NCBI GenBank assembly: GCA_017626355.1
Contig: JAGAIY010000008.1
Coordinates: 1 to 43,957, forward strand
Reading direction: 5' to 3'
Origin: Bacteroidales bacterium
GTDB taxonomy: Bacteria; Bacteroidota; Bacteroidia; Bacteroidales; UBA932
DNA length: 43,957 nucleotides
The notes below the pieces were generated by a model. That model was not told the origin of the DNA. It did not search any database and saw only the letters and a program-made list of their open reading frames with translations. The translations under genes and the position numbers were made by a program. Shown one piece after another: positions 33,620-42,219 of the stretch (position 1 is the first letter of the stretch; each line of letters starts with the position of its first letter).

Positions 33620-34477
33620 TCAAATCTTCTTAGGCGTAGTTCCCGTGTGTTTCTTGAAGAACTGAACAAAGGCGGAAGGACTGGAGAAGTTGAGCCTGTC
33701 GGATATCTCCTGGACAGTGAGGTCGGTTGTCTTGAGAAGCATCTTTGCTTCAACCAACACCGCCTCGTGGAGCCACTCAAGAACCGGTCGTCCGGTTGTC
33801 TTCTTTATCGCTGTGGTAAGATACTTCGATGTGATGTTGAGTTTGTCAGCATAAAACTGTACCGTCCTGTTTTCCTTATAATAGACTGCCAGCAACTGAA
33901 AGAACTTATCTGACAGGTCGTGAGATTTGATTTCTGCACCTGAGTTAAGATTATACTGTGCATCATATTCTCCTGTAATTTCCAGAATCAAGGCATACAG
34001 GATTGAGCGAAGTATCTCATTCTGAAAAGTGCTTTTATCTTTACTCTCCTTATATAAAAATCTGAAATAACTCTGAAAGTCATCAAACTTACTGTCTGAT
34101 ACCTGCATCACGGGAATATACCTTGAGTAACTGAATATGCTCGTGTCTATCGGTGACGGCATATTCAATATATAGTCGGTCGTCACAGCAATGAATTGAA
34201 TCGTTTCTACCTTGATTGATTTAGTAAATCTTACAAGATGCTTCTCGGGAAGTATCGCTATGCTGCTTTCGCCTAATTTATGTTCTTTTCCATCAATATA
34301 TATGGAACCCTCATATCTCCGACAAAGACATATGACCATCCCTCCAAGGATGTAGAAATTCCTGATGTCCCTTTCTTCGATATCCGGAAGATTGAGGCTT
34401 AGCAGCATACCTGAAGCCCCGAAATCCTTCATCCTTTCTTCGATATCTATGCGAAAAATTTCCTCCTGATTCTCCAT
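33620..34477 (-). CDS. AraC family transcriptional regulator
   Basis: A 285-residue regulator with an N-terminal cupin-like sensing half (about 1-170, including GSIYIDGKEHKLGESSIAILP) and a C-terminal AraC/XylS DNA-binding domain (about 185-285) with two helix-turn-helix motifs: YADKLNITSKYLTTAIKKTT and EISDRLNFSSPSAFVQFFKK. The ATG at 34477 is chosen; the open frame extends upstream but that part overlaps the divergent ATPase gene and has no regulator-like sequence. It is divergent from the P-type ATPase with 94 bases between starts, so it may control that run of genes. Confidence 0.93.
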   Translation of the reverse strand: MENQEEIFRIDIEERMKDFGASGMLLSLNLPDIEERDIRNFYILGGMVICLCRRYEGSIYIDGKEHKLGESSIAILPEKHLVRFTKSIKVETIQFIAVTTDYILNMPSPIDTSIFSYSRYIPVMQVSDSKFDDFQSYFRFLYKESKDKSTFQNEILRSILYALILEITGEYDAQYNLNSGAEIKSHDLSDKFFQLLAVYYKENRTVQFYADKLNITSKYLTTAIKKTTGRPVLEWLHEAVLVEAKMLLKTTDLTVQEISDRLNFSSPSAFVQFFKKHTGTTPKKI

Positions 34478-34506
34478 AAGCGAAGTTTCATAAATATTTA
34501 GTCCGA

Positions 34507-34545
34507 TAAATGTAACAAATCTTGTGCTACGAGGCAATAATTTTG
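34507..34545. promoter_or_regulatory. Divergent promoters of the AraC regulator and the ATPase run
   Basis: On the minus strand TTG (34537-34535), 20 bases, TACATTTA (34514-34507) faces the regulator. On the plus strand TAATTTTG (34538-34545) faces the ATPase, 26 bases before its ATG. The minus-strand -33 element adjoins the plus-strand -7 element, so the two promoters overlap and may be mutually exclusive. Confidence 0.5.
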
Positions 34546-34571
34546 TCCTCCGAGAATAAACGATAAGAAAA

Positions 34572-37202
34572 ATGGAAAAGAAATCACATCGACTGACTGC
34601 CACTGAAGCCTGCAGGACATTCCTGACAGATCCGGTCAAAGGACTGTCTTCCGGTGAGGCCGGAGCAAGACAGGCACGAGACGGATACAACGAATTCGAA
34701 AAGACAAAACACACGACACTCTGGCAGAAATTCATCAGCCAGTTCAAGAGTTTCATGATCATCGTGCTGATATTCGCCGCAATCATATCCGGTATCACTG
34801 GATATATGAATGGTGAAGGCATCACAGACGCACTGATCATTCTTGTAATCCTCATAGCGAATGCCATCATTGGCGTATTCCAGGAGGCTAAAGCCGAAAA
34901 ATCTTTGGATGCACTTGAGAAACTTTCTGCTCCTCATTGCAAGGTGATCCGTGACGGTGAGACTAAAATCATCGAATCAAGGGAGTTGGTTGTCGGAGAT
35001 ATCGTTGTCATAGAGACCGGAGACAATGTTCCGGCTGACTTACGTCTTATAGAATCAGTCAATCTGAAGATTCAGGAGGCGGCTTTGACGGGCGAATCCG
35101 TACCTGTGGAAAAGGATGCTGATGCAGTTCTTCCGGAAGACGCTTCTATCGGAGACCGTATAAATATGGCTTACAGTTCATGCAGTGTGACATACGGACA
35201 CGGTAAGGGCGTGGTTACGGCCATCGGCAATCAGACCGAAGTGGGAAAGATAGCCTCGATGATCCAGTCTGTTCCTGATATGCGTACCCCGATGCAGATA
35301 AGGCTTGACAAACTTGGAAAGACTCTGGCCATAATCTGCCTTGTGGTCTGCGTAGTCATTATGGTGATCGGTCTCTGCTACGGAAGAAACCTGATGGAAA
35401 TGTTCATGACTGCCGTCAGTCTTGCTGTCGCAGCAATTCCGGAGGGATTACCGGCAGTATCCACTGTTGTCCTCGCCCTTGGCGTTCAGAGACTTGCTAA
35501 GCAAAATGCCATTGTCCGCAATCTTCCTTCGGTAGAGACCCTTGGAAGCACGACTGTGATATGTTCAGACAAGACAGGTACATTGACTCAGAACAAGATG
35601 ACTGTGACCCATATCTATGCTGCAGGAAATCTTTCTGATACCACAGAAGATAGCCCGGTCATCAATGAACTCCTGAAGATGTCTGTGCTCGCAAACGATG
35701 CGATACTCAGCACTGACGGTCAATCCATAGGTGACCCCACTGAAACAGCATTGATTGATGCAGGACTCAAACACTCAATAGACAAGAACGCCCTCAAGAA
35801 AGCCCTGCCGCGAATCGCTGAGATTCCGTTCGATTCCGAAAGAAAACTGATGACAACCATCCATCAGAATAATGATGACGAATTCCTTGTCGCTGTCAAA
35901 GGAGGACTTGACGAACTTCTCGCAAATTGTACCAGAATAAATGATGGAGCCACCATCAGACCAATAACAGAAAAAGATATAGAGGACATCCACAAGGCTA
36001 ATATGGAGATGGCATCACAGGCTCTTCGAGTGCTTGCCATCGGATACAAGACTATATCTGAGTTACCTGTCGCATTCACTCCTGCGACCATTGAAAATGA
36101 TTTCATATTCCTCGGAATGGTCGGTATGATCGATCCTCCTCGTGAAGAAGCAAAGGAAGCTGTACGCAGATGCAAGGAAGCAGGTATAAAGCCTGTGATG
36201 ATAACGGGAGACCATAAGATTACGGCGACTGCCATAGCGAAAAGTCTTGGAATCATTACAACTGGCGACTGCGTGCTGACAGGAACAGATGTCGAGATGA
36301 TGAGCGACGAACAGTTGAAGGAGATGGCCGGTAATGTGGCAGTCTTTGCACGTGTGGCGCCAGAACATAAAGTACGCATAGTCAATGCGTTCCAGAGTCG
36401 TGGTAATGTCGTGGCGATGACAGGTGACGGAGTGAATGATGCACCGGCATTGAAACTCGCTGACATCGGTGTTGCGATGGGAATCACGGGAACGGATGTG
36501 GCAAAGGAGGCTGCCGATGTCGTTCTGACTGATGACAATTTCGCCACAATTGTATCATCCGTGCGTGAAGGCCGAAGGATATATGACAATCTGATGAAGT
36601 CGATCCAGTTCATGATATCTACAAACCTAGGTGAAATCGTCCTCCTTCTGATTGCGGTCATTGCCAATCTTGATATACCTCTGCTTCCGATCCAGTTGCT
36701 CTTCATCAACCTCGTGGGAGACTCGCTGCCTTCTCTTGCGTTGAGTGTAGATCACGCCGACAAGGATATAATGAAACGCAAACCTATAGACCCTAACCAG
36801 GGAATATTCACAAAGCATTTCACTACAAGAGTCATCATACAGTCATTGATAATAGGTCTCACCACTCTTGCAGCCTATATGATAGGAATGAAGACTTCGG
36901 TTGATGTCGCAAGGACTATGACTTTTGCAGTGATGGTGTTCTGTCAGTTCACAATCATCTTCAGCATCAGGTCCGGACACAACTGGTTCACCCATAAGAT
37001 GTTCACCAACAGATGGCTCTGGCTGACGATCGTATTTGTGACCGCACTCACATTGCTTGTCCTCCTTGTACCGGGAATGCAGTCCCTCTTCAAACTCGCT
37101 CCTATGACCTCAGGCCAGTGGTGGACAGTCATCGGACTCTCATTCGGAGTACTCGCCCTGAGCGAATTGTTCAAACTGTTTACACGTAATAAGGACAGAT
37201 AG
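34572..37202 (+). CDS. Calcium-type cation-transporting P-type ATPase
   Basis: An 876-residue P2-type ATPase. An N-terminal cation ATPase domain precedes transmembrane segments 1-2 (about 60-102), the actuator loop with LTGESVP (about 172-178), the ion-binding PEGLPAV (about 290-296), the phosphorylation site CSDKTGTLT (Asp333), the nucleotide-binding domain, and TGDGVNDAPALK, followed by six C-terminal helices including the NLVGDSLPSLALSVD segment. It resembles SERCA/PMCA-like bacterial calcium pumps; calcium or manganese export is likely. The stop codon overlaps the GTG start of mntP (TAGTG). Confidence 0.95.
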   Translation: MEKKSHRLTATEACRTFLTDPVKGLSSGEAGARQARDGYNEFEKTKHTTLWQKFISQFKSFMIIVLIFAAIISGITGYMNGEGITDALIILVILIANAIIGVFQEAKAEKSLDALEKLSAPHCKVIRDGETKIIESRELVVGDIVVIETGDNVPADLRLIESVNLKIQEAALTGESVPVEKDADAVLPEDASIGDRINMAYSSCSVTYGHGKGVVTAIGNQTEVGKIASMIQSVPDMRTPMQIRLDKLGKTLAIICLVVCVVIMVIGLCYGRNLMEMFMTAVSLAVAAIPEGLPAVSTVVLALGVQRLAKQNAIVRNLPSVETLGSTTVICSDKTGTLTQNKMTVTHIYAAGNLSDTTEDSPVINELLKMSVLANDAILSTDGQSIGDPTETALIDAGLKHSIDKNALKKALPRIAEIPFDSERKLMTTIHQNNDDEFLVAVKGGLDELLANCTRINDGATIRPITEKDIEDIHKANMEMASQALRVLAIGYKTISELPVAFTPATIENDFIFLGMVGMIDPPREEAKEAVRRCKEAGIKPVMITGDHKITATAIAKSLGIITTGDCVLTGTDVEMMSDEQLKEMAGNVAVFARVAPEHKVRIVNAFQSRGNVVAMTGDGVNDAPALKLADIGVAMGITGTDVAKEAADVVLTDDNFATIVSSVREGRRIYDNLMKSIQFMISTNLGEIVLLLIAVIANLDIPLLPIQLLFINLVGDSLPSLALSVDHADKDIMKRKPIDPNQGIFTKHFTTRVIIQSLIIGLTTLAAYMIGMKTSVDVARTMTFAVMVFCQFTIIFSIRSGHNWFTHKMFTNRWLWLTIVFVTALTLLVLLVPGMQSLFKLAPMTSGQWWTVIGLSFGVLALSELFKLFTRNKDR

Positions 37203-37759
37203 TGAATACATTCGATATAATACTTCTGGCAATAGGCGTCTCGATGGACGCCTTTGCCGTTGCCATAGCCAAAGGACTTAGCGTAGGAAAACTTCAGCCG
37301 GCACATTATACAAACATCGCATCCTGGTTCGGAATCTTCCATATCCTGATGACACTCTTCGGCTACTATATAGGACACTCACTCGCTGCTGCCGTAGAAA
37401 AATTCGACCATTGGGTAGCATTCTATATGCTCGTTGCTTTAGGAGTCAAGATGATACATGATTCCCTGAAGCAAAAACCGGAAGCATCCGGCGCTGACTT
37501 CTCGACCAGAACAATGTTTATAACCTCCTTAGCCACAAGTCTTGACGTGTTTGCTATTGGAGTCTCGCTGTCTTTCTTTGAAGTCAATATCTGGTGGGCT
37601 GTCATTATCATAGGAATCATCGTGTCCGCATTCTCCGCCGCAGGACTCAAGATAGGCAACCATTTCGGAGCAAGACATAAATCCAAAGCAGAAATCGCAG
37701 GAGGAGTCATCCTGATAGTCATGGGTGTCAAAATATTGATAGAGCACCTCTGTTCCTAA
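37202..37759 (+). CDS. mntP: Manganese efflux pump MntP
   Basis: A 185-residue inner-membrane protein with six hydrophobic helices and the MntP/YtaF signature acidic residues (GVSMDAFAVAIAKG near 13-26, TSLDVFAIGVSL near 113-124). It exports manganese. It starts with GTG overlapping the ATPase stop codon, which suggests coupled expression of two divalent cation exporters. No yybP-ykoY manganese riboswitch is seen, as would be expected from the overlap. Confidence 0.93.
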   Translation: MNTFDIILLAIGVSMDAFAVAIAKGLSVGKLQPAHYTNIASWFGIFHILMTLFGYYIGHSLAAAVEKFDHWVAFYMLVALGVKMIHDSLKQKPEASGADFSTRTMFITSLATSLDVFAIGVSLSFFEVNIWWAVIIIGIIVSAFSAAGLKIGNHFGARHKSKAEIAGGVILIVMGVKILIEHLCS

Positions 37760-37769
37760 AGAAATCAAT

Positions 37770-39101
37770 ATGAATGTTGACAAATTGAAGTGGACAATAA
37801 TCATAATCTTCATTATATTCATCGCATTGGCAATTCTGGCTGTCCTGAGTTGGAATAACCGCAGGAGCAGCGACGGTACAGGCAATCATTTCGACCGGGC
37901 GTATGAATTGGTGCAAGGTACTCCTGCCGAAGCAAGAGTGTTCGGACGGTCCGATGAAAGCATACTCTCAGATAAGTATCGTCCTCTTGCATCATTGTTT
38001 GAAAGTGCGTCAGGTCTCAAACCTTCGGTGCATAATGATATAGAGATCATCACTGAAGGCAAAAGGAAATATGACCTACTGATTGAAGACATTCAGAACG
38101 CAAAGGAATCGATACACATGGAGTATTTCCACTTCGGTATCGACAAAGGGAGCCGTGCTATTCGCGAAGCGCTGATTGCCAAGGCAAAGCAAGGCGTAAA
38201 GGTGAGATTCATATATGACAATATAGCCAACATTCCTATACCTCCGGTTTACTTCTGGTCAATGAGATTCGCTGGTGTCGAAGTAAGGCGATATACGGGG
38301 CTGCACCGGATAATTCCCGATCTCAATTACAGAGATCACAGGAAAGTAGTGGTCATAGACGGGAAGATCGCATACACCGGAGGAATGAACATCAATGACC
38401 ACTATTTCAAGGATTGGCGTGACACCCATCTCAGACTGACTGGCGATGCCGTATATTCTCTTCAGTATAATTTCCTGGATATGTGGATGCATTCGGGAGG
38501 AACTGTAACTGAAGATATTGCCGGTCTGTTTCCGGAACATGATGTGACTAAAGAACTGCCGGTGCAAATTGTTCCTGATGGTCCGGATGCTCCATTCCCC
38601 GTAATCCAGACGGGATTGGAATGGATTGCGGAAAATGCGGAAGATTACCTGTACATACAGACACCTTATCTTGTGCCTTCAGACTCTACTATTGAAGCAA
38701 TGAAGACAGCGACAGGTAATGGCGTGGATGTCAGAATCATGATTCCACAGAATAGCGATATGGCCGCAATGGGCTACATCAACAGGTCTTTTTACAAGGA
38801 GTGCCTTCAACTCGGCATCAGGATATTCGAACGGGCCGGGGAATTTATGCACAGCAAGACTCTGGTCAGTGATGACTACCTTTCATCAGTCGGCTCAGCC
38901 AACATCGATCCGAGAAGCCTTGACTTGTGTTATGAACTCAACGCCTATATGTACGACAAGCCTACCGCCATGAAAAACAAGGAGATATTTCTCAACGACC
39001 TGTCTTTGTGCAAAGAGATAACAGAAGAAGTCCTGAAGGGATACGACTTCATTGAAAAGGGATTTCAGCGGTTCTTCAGGCTGTTCGCACCTTTGGTATA
39101 A
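37770..39101 (+). CDS. cls: Cardiolipin synthase-like phospholipase D family enzyme
   Basis: A 443-residue protein with one N-terminal membrane segment (about 9-27) and two HKD motifs: HRKVVVIDG (His190) and HSKTLVSDD (His361), each followed by the usual GS/GG-N segment (GGMNI and GSANIDPRS). This is the arrangement of bacterial cardiolipin synthases, which join two phosphatidylglycerols. Other PLD-type phosphatidyl transfers are possible. It follows mntP by 10 bases, in the same run. Confidence 0.92.
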   Translation: MNVDKLKWTIIIIFIIFIALAILAVLSWNNRRSSDGTGNHFDRAYELVQGTPAEARVFGRSDESILSDKYRPLASLFESASGLKPSVHNDIEIITEGKRKYDLLIEDIQNAKESIHMEYFHFGIDKGSRAIREALIAKAKQGVKVRFIYDNIANIPIPPVYFWSMRFAGVEVRRYTGLHRIIPDLNYRDHRKVVVIDGKIAYTGGMNINDHYFKDWRDTHLRLTGDAVYSLQYNFLDMWMHSGGTVTEDIAGLFPEHDVTKELPVQIVPDGPDAPFPVIQTGLEWIAENAEDYLYIQTPYLVPSDSTIEAMKTATGNGVDVRIMIPQNSDMAAMGYINRSFYKECLQLGIRIFERAGEFMHSKTLVSDDYLSSVGSANIDPRSLDLCYELNAYMYDKPTAMKNKEIFLNDLSLCKEITEEVLKGYDFIEKGFQRFFRLFAPLV

Positions 39102-39108
39102 AACCCGC

Positions 39109-39116
39109 TACTTTTG
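39109..39116 (+). promoter_or_regulatory. Possible internal -7 element
   Basis: TACTTTTG matches TAnnTTTG just after the cardiolipin synthase-like gene and 72 bases before the next start codon. The -33 element is poor. It may start a second transcript for the downstream genes. Confidence 0.35.
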
Positions 39117-39187
39117 TAATAAAGAGTACATTATGACAAGACCATATACGGAATATTATTTGCGACACATTCTATCAAATTATCAAT

Positions 39188-39709
39188 ATGAACAGAACAA
39201 TAATCTTTTCATCAGACACGAAGTCCGTAAATGAAGGTGAATATGTCACACTGAACTGGGAGTGTGATTTCTGTCCGGATTCCATATCTCTGGACATAGA
39301 TAACGGACACACCTTTCATACGATCCAGCTTTCCGACAAAGGCACAACAAAACTACTTGTGTCTGCTTCAAAGGGACGGACCCGATATACCCTTAAAGTG
39401 AAGTCAGGGGGCAAGACTGTCAAGAAGGTCATCAAAATAAAAGTCCGGAATCAGAAGAAAACGAAGCCAGAAAGCAAGGCAGGAGTCGGCAGATTCAGAC
39501 TATGGTGCGAGAGACAACAGGCTTCCTGGAGTGTCTGGTGGGCACAGATGAAATGCGGTTGGGCCTCATTGAAGAAATGGAAGAAGATACTGTATATTGC
39601 TCTTCTTGCTCTTTGGCTGGGTCTCATAATCTGGAGCATAGCACGTCCTTCGGGCAAGCCGGTCTCTACCGGAACAGAAACGACAGCATTAGTTATGAAC
39701 CAAAGATAG
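39188..39709 (+). CDS. Unrecognised membrane protein with an Ig-like N-terminal domain
   Basis: A 173-residue protein I do not recognise. Residues 1-95 look like a beta-sandwich (repeated strands, ending KKVIKIKVR) and residues 96-135 are basic and Trp-rich. One membrane segment is at about 137-153 (ILYIALLALWLGLIIWSI), followed by a short tail. With no signal peptide, the N-terminal domain probably stays in the cytoplasm. It precedes the next unknown gene by 8 bases. Confidence 0.75.
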   Translation: MNRTIIFSSDTKSVNEGEYVTLNWECDFCPDSISLDIDNGHTFHTIQLSDKGTTKLLVSASKGRTRYTLKVKSGGKTVKKVIKIKVRNQKKTKPESKAGVGRFRLWCERQQASWSVWWAQMKCGWASLKKWKKILYIALLALWLGLIIWSIARPSGKPVSTGTETTALVMNQR

Positions 39710-39717
39710 ATACAGAT

Positions 39718-40167
39718 ATGGCAAAACTGAAGATAAGCGAGAACGGACGCAACTGGTGGAAGAGCCTGTCCAGAAAACACGTATTCGTAAATGGAAAACA
39801 TTCCGGAGTGATTGAAGGAGAACAGTTGGAAATCGATGTCGAGCCTGGTGCCTGCAAAGTGCTGATCAGCAACTCATTTCCCGGATTCTCCGGACACGCA
39901 TACATCCACGTGGAAGAAAATGCGGAAAACCACGTAGTCTTTCGTGACAGAAACTGGCTCTGGAACGTAGCGATGGTAGTTAACCTCTTGTCTATTTTCC
40001 TGAGACGACTGATTCATCTCCCCGCACCATTCCAAAGCAAGGCTCTGATGATCTCACAGGGATTCTCTTTCGTCTGGCTGATGAAGTTCCTGTTCGGCAA
40101 AGACCGCTGGTATCAGACATTTGCCTACTCCGTCGTCACGGATGACTCCAAACTGCTTTACAGCTGA
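39718..40167 (+). CDS. Unrecognised membrane protein paired with the preceding one
   Basis: A 149-residue protein, start ATG 39718, with a beta-rich N-terminal part (about 1-78) and one or two hydrophobic segments further on (NVAMVVNLLSIFL near 84-96 and FSFVWLMKFLF near 115-125). The layout, a small beta domain followed by membrane segments, resembles its upstream neighbour, so the two may form a complex. No function is known to me. A longer open frame upstream overlaps the previous gene and is not needed. Confidence 0.7.
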   Translation: MAKLKISENGRNWWKSLSRKHVFVNGKHSGVIEGEQLEIDVEPGACKVLISNSFPGFSGHAYIHVEENAENHVVFRDRNWLWNVAMVVNLLSIFLRRLIHLPAPFQSKALMISQGFSFVWLMKFLFGKDRWYQTFAYSVVTDDSKLLYS

Positions 40168-40204
40168 TGCATTCAAATCAGGCAACATAGTCACCAGTTC
40201 CGAT

Positions 40205-40234
40205 ATTATAAATTTTTAGTCGGAAATTTATAAT
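40205..40234. terminator. AT-rich perfect hairpin before the acyltransferase gene
   Basis: ATTATAAATTT (40205-40215) and AAATTTATAAT (40224-40234) are perfect 11-base arms around an 8-base loop. It could be a weak terminator for the upstream genes, or a binding site in front of the coupled gene set that starts at 40287. Confidence 0.45.
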
Positions 40235-40286
40235 AATTATGATATAGACAATCACTTACTTTGTCAGGTTTAGATTATTTAGAGTT

Positions 40287-41099
40287 ATGCCTCTGCTGAC
40301 ATTGAAAGAGATTGCCGATATGTCTCCCGTATTCCGGGGGCGTATCGGCGGTGCAGTAGGTAGAGGTCTTATGAGGATGCTCTCAATCAATAAAGTCAAT
40401 GACCTCTATGATCATAACTCACATCTGACAGGTCAGGATTTTACATCATCTGTGCTTCAGGAAATAGGCGTAGATTATCAGATGATCAATCCGCAGATAC
40501 TCTCTCAACTCCCTTCCGGACCTTTTGTTGTCATAAGTAATCATCCTTACGGAAGTATCGACGGAATCATCCTCGTCGATTTGTTTGCCAGGATAAGGCA
40601 GGATTTCAAGGTGATGGTCAATAATTTTCTTGGAAGGATAAAGACTTTGGAAAACAACTTCATCTGTGTCACTCCGACAGGAACTCAGCGTCAGGCCCCG
40701 ACAAAAGAAAGCATCCAAGGAATCAAGGAGGCGGTCGCTCATATACGCTCCGGCCATCCAATCGGAATATTTCCGGCAGGGGCAGTCTCCGACTTAAGCA
40801 TTAAGGACCGATGTGTAAGAGACAGACAATGGCAGGAACCGGTCGTAAGGCTCATTCAAAAAATGAAAGTTCCTGTTGTGCCAGTGCATTTTCTGGACGG
40901 TAACTCCAAATTCTATTATGGTCTCGGACTGATAGACTGGAAGGTAAGACTGCTGCGTCTTCCGTCGGAAGTGTTCAATAAAAGAAACAAGCCGGTCCGC
41001 ATAGCATTAGGTGAAATCATCACCCCGGAACAGATGGCTGAGTATAAGACAGTTGAAGACCTGAGAACATTCTTGAGAAATAGTGTATATAATATATGA
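40287..41099 (+). CDS. Lysophospholipid acyltransferase family protein
   Basis: A 270-residue glycerolipid acyltransferase (PlsC-like). Motif I appears as SNHPYGSIDG (the usual NHxxxxD), a conserved substrate-binding region lies around KTLENNFICVTPTGTQRQ, and motif III appears as FPAGAVS (the usual FPEGT with changes). The changed third motif places it with the hemolysin-like or ornithine-lipid-type (OlsA-like) group and not with classic PlsC. Its last codons overlap the next gene (ATGA), starting a chain of four coupled genes. Confidence 0.9.
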   Translation: MPLLTLKEIADMSPVFRGRIGGAVGRGLMRMLSINKVNDLYDHNSHLTGQDFTSSVLQEIGVDYQMINPQILSQLPSGPFVVISNHPYGSIDGIILVDLFARIRQDFKVMVNNFLGRIKTLENNFICVTPTGTQRQAPTKESIQGIKEAVAHIRSGHPIGIFPAGAVSDLSIKDRCVRDRQWQEPVVRLIQKMKVPVVPVHFLDGNSKFYYGLGLIDWKVRLLRLPSEVFNKRNKPVRIALGEIITPEQMAEYKTVEDLRTFLRNSVYNI

Positions 41100-41809
41100 T
41101 TATGGGAAACAAACAGGAAGATTCGGTAAGGATACAGACGTCGGTGCTTAATGCCCTGGAGAAGAAAGTCCTTATATGGCTTGCAGAGCGTCAGCCGGCG
41201 TGGGTCACTTCTGACCTGCTTACATATATAGGAACATTCGGCTCCGTATTGATTGCTGCCGGCTACATTCTTGCCGGATGGAACATTCATTTTCTATGGC
41301 TGAGTTCGTTCGGCTTCATCGTCAACTGGTACGGAGACTCCCTCGACGGCACTCTGGCGAGAGTGAGAAAGACCCAGCGGCCTGTCTATGGTTATTATAT
41401 CGACCATACGATGGACGTCATCAACGAGCTCCTGATGTTCGTCGGAATAGGATTGTCCGGACTGATGCATTTCTCCCTCGCGGTCCTTGTGCTGGTCGTA
41501 TATCTGATGCTCACCATCAACGTCAGCATAAATGCTCACCTCAAGAAGGAATTCCGTCTGACATATGCAGGGCTTGGGCCGACAGAGTTCAGGATCATTA
41601 TGGTCATTGTGAATTCTCTATTTGCATTGATACGTCCGTTGAGAGAATTTGTCTGGAATTTCACGATGTTCTCTCACGCATTCGAACTTTCCGCCCTGGA
41701 CTGCATCGCAATAGTGATTCTGCTGATCCTCTCGATAATTTATCTGACGACAATCATCAAGGACACCAAGGAATACGCTATTATGGACCCTCTTAAGAAA
41801 GACAAATGA
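41096..41809 (+). CDS. CDP-alcohol phosphatidyltransferase family protein
   Basis: A 237-residue integral membrane enzyme. The diagnostic motif is complete as DGTLARVRKTQRPVYGYYID followed by HTMD, matching DGxxARx8Gx3Dx3D. Members join a CDP-activated lipid to an alcohol such as inositol phosphate, glycerol phosphate, serine or choline. The alcohol here cannot be told. An N-terminal extension of about 40 residues precedes the first membrane segment. The start overlaps the acyltransferase stop, and the end overlaps the gtrA-like gene by 4 bases. Confidence 0.92.
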   Translation: MIMGNKQEDSVRIQTSVLNALEKKVLIWLAERQPAWVTSDLLTYIGTFGSVLIAAGYILAGWNIHFLWLSSFGFIVNWYGDSLDGTLARVRKTQRPVYGYYIDHTMDVINELLMFVGIGLSGLMHFSLAVLVLVVYLMLTINVSINAHLKKEFRLTYAGLGPTEFRIIMVIVNSLFALIRPLREFVWNFTMFSHAFELSALDCIAIVILLILSIIYLTTIIKDTKEYAIMDPLKKDK

Positions 41810-42219
41810 AGCGCTTCCTGAAATTTGTTGCAACCAGTCTCGTGGGAGGGACTGTCGATATGGTTCTGGTATGGCTGCTTTCCGGATATGTTTTCAGCGG
41901 CTACTGGGGCGAAGTCGTGGTCACTCCCATGATTTCCTTTGAGTGTTCGGTAATTGTAGGATTCACATTCTGCTGGCTGTTCGTCTGGAACGACCGGGTT
42001 GAAAAAGGAGACAGCCGATCGTTCTTGAAATCGCTTGGAGCATTTAATCTGTCCAATATAGGCGTATTTGTATTACGAATGGTCCTTGTGATGCTTCTGG
42101 AGAGAGTCATAGCAGACAATTTGCTGATATGCAACCTTATAGCCCGGATGCTTGCCGGACTGTTGAACTTTATCATCAGCGACAGACTGATTTTTAAGAT
42201 TAAAAGGAATACGATATGA
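41806..42219 (+). CDS. GtrA family membrane protein
   Basis: A 137-residue protein with four membrane segments and GtrA-like sequence (FLKFVATSLVGGTVDMVLVW at the N-terminus, FNLSNIGVFVLRM and LLNFIISDRLIFK in the last helices). GtrA proteins are thought to flip polyprenyl-phosphate-linked sugars or glycerophospholipid-linked glycans. The gene is coupled by ATGA overlaps to the phosphatidyltransferase before it and the glycosidase after it. Confidence 0.9.
   Translation: MKRFLKFVATSLVGGTVDMVLVWLLSGYVFSGYWGEVVVTPMISFECSVIVGFTFCWLFVWNDRVEKGDSRSFLKSLGAFNLSNIGVFVLRMVLVMLLERVIADNLLICNLIARMLAGLLNFIISDRLIFKIKRNTI

Noticed and set aside
34478-34870. 131-residue N-terminal extension of the AraC regulator
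   Set aside because: It would overlap the start of the divergent ATPase gene and the promoters between them, and its sequence does not look like part of the family.
35864-36709. 281-residue open frame opposite the P-type ATPase gene
   Set aside because: It is the reverse of a highly conserved catalytic region; the product is Ser/Ile/Met-rich with no domain.
37150-37220. Manganese riboswitch (yybP-ykoY type) before mntP
   Set aside because: The mntP start overlaps the ATPase stop codon, so there is no leader to hold one.
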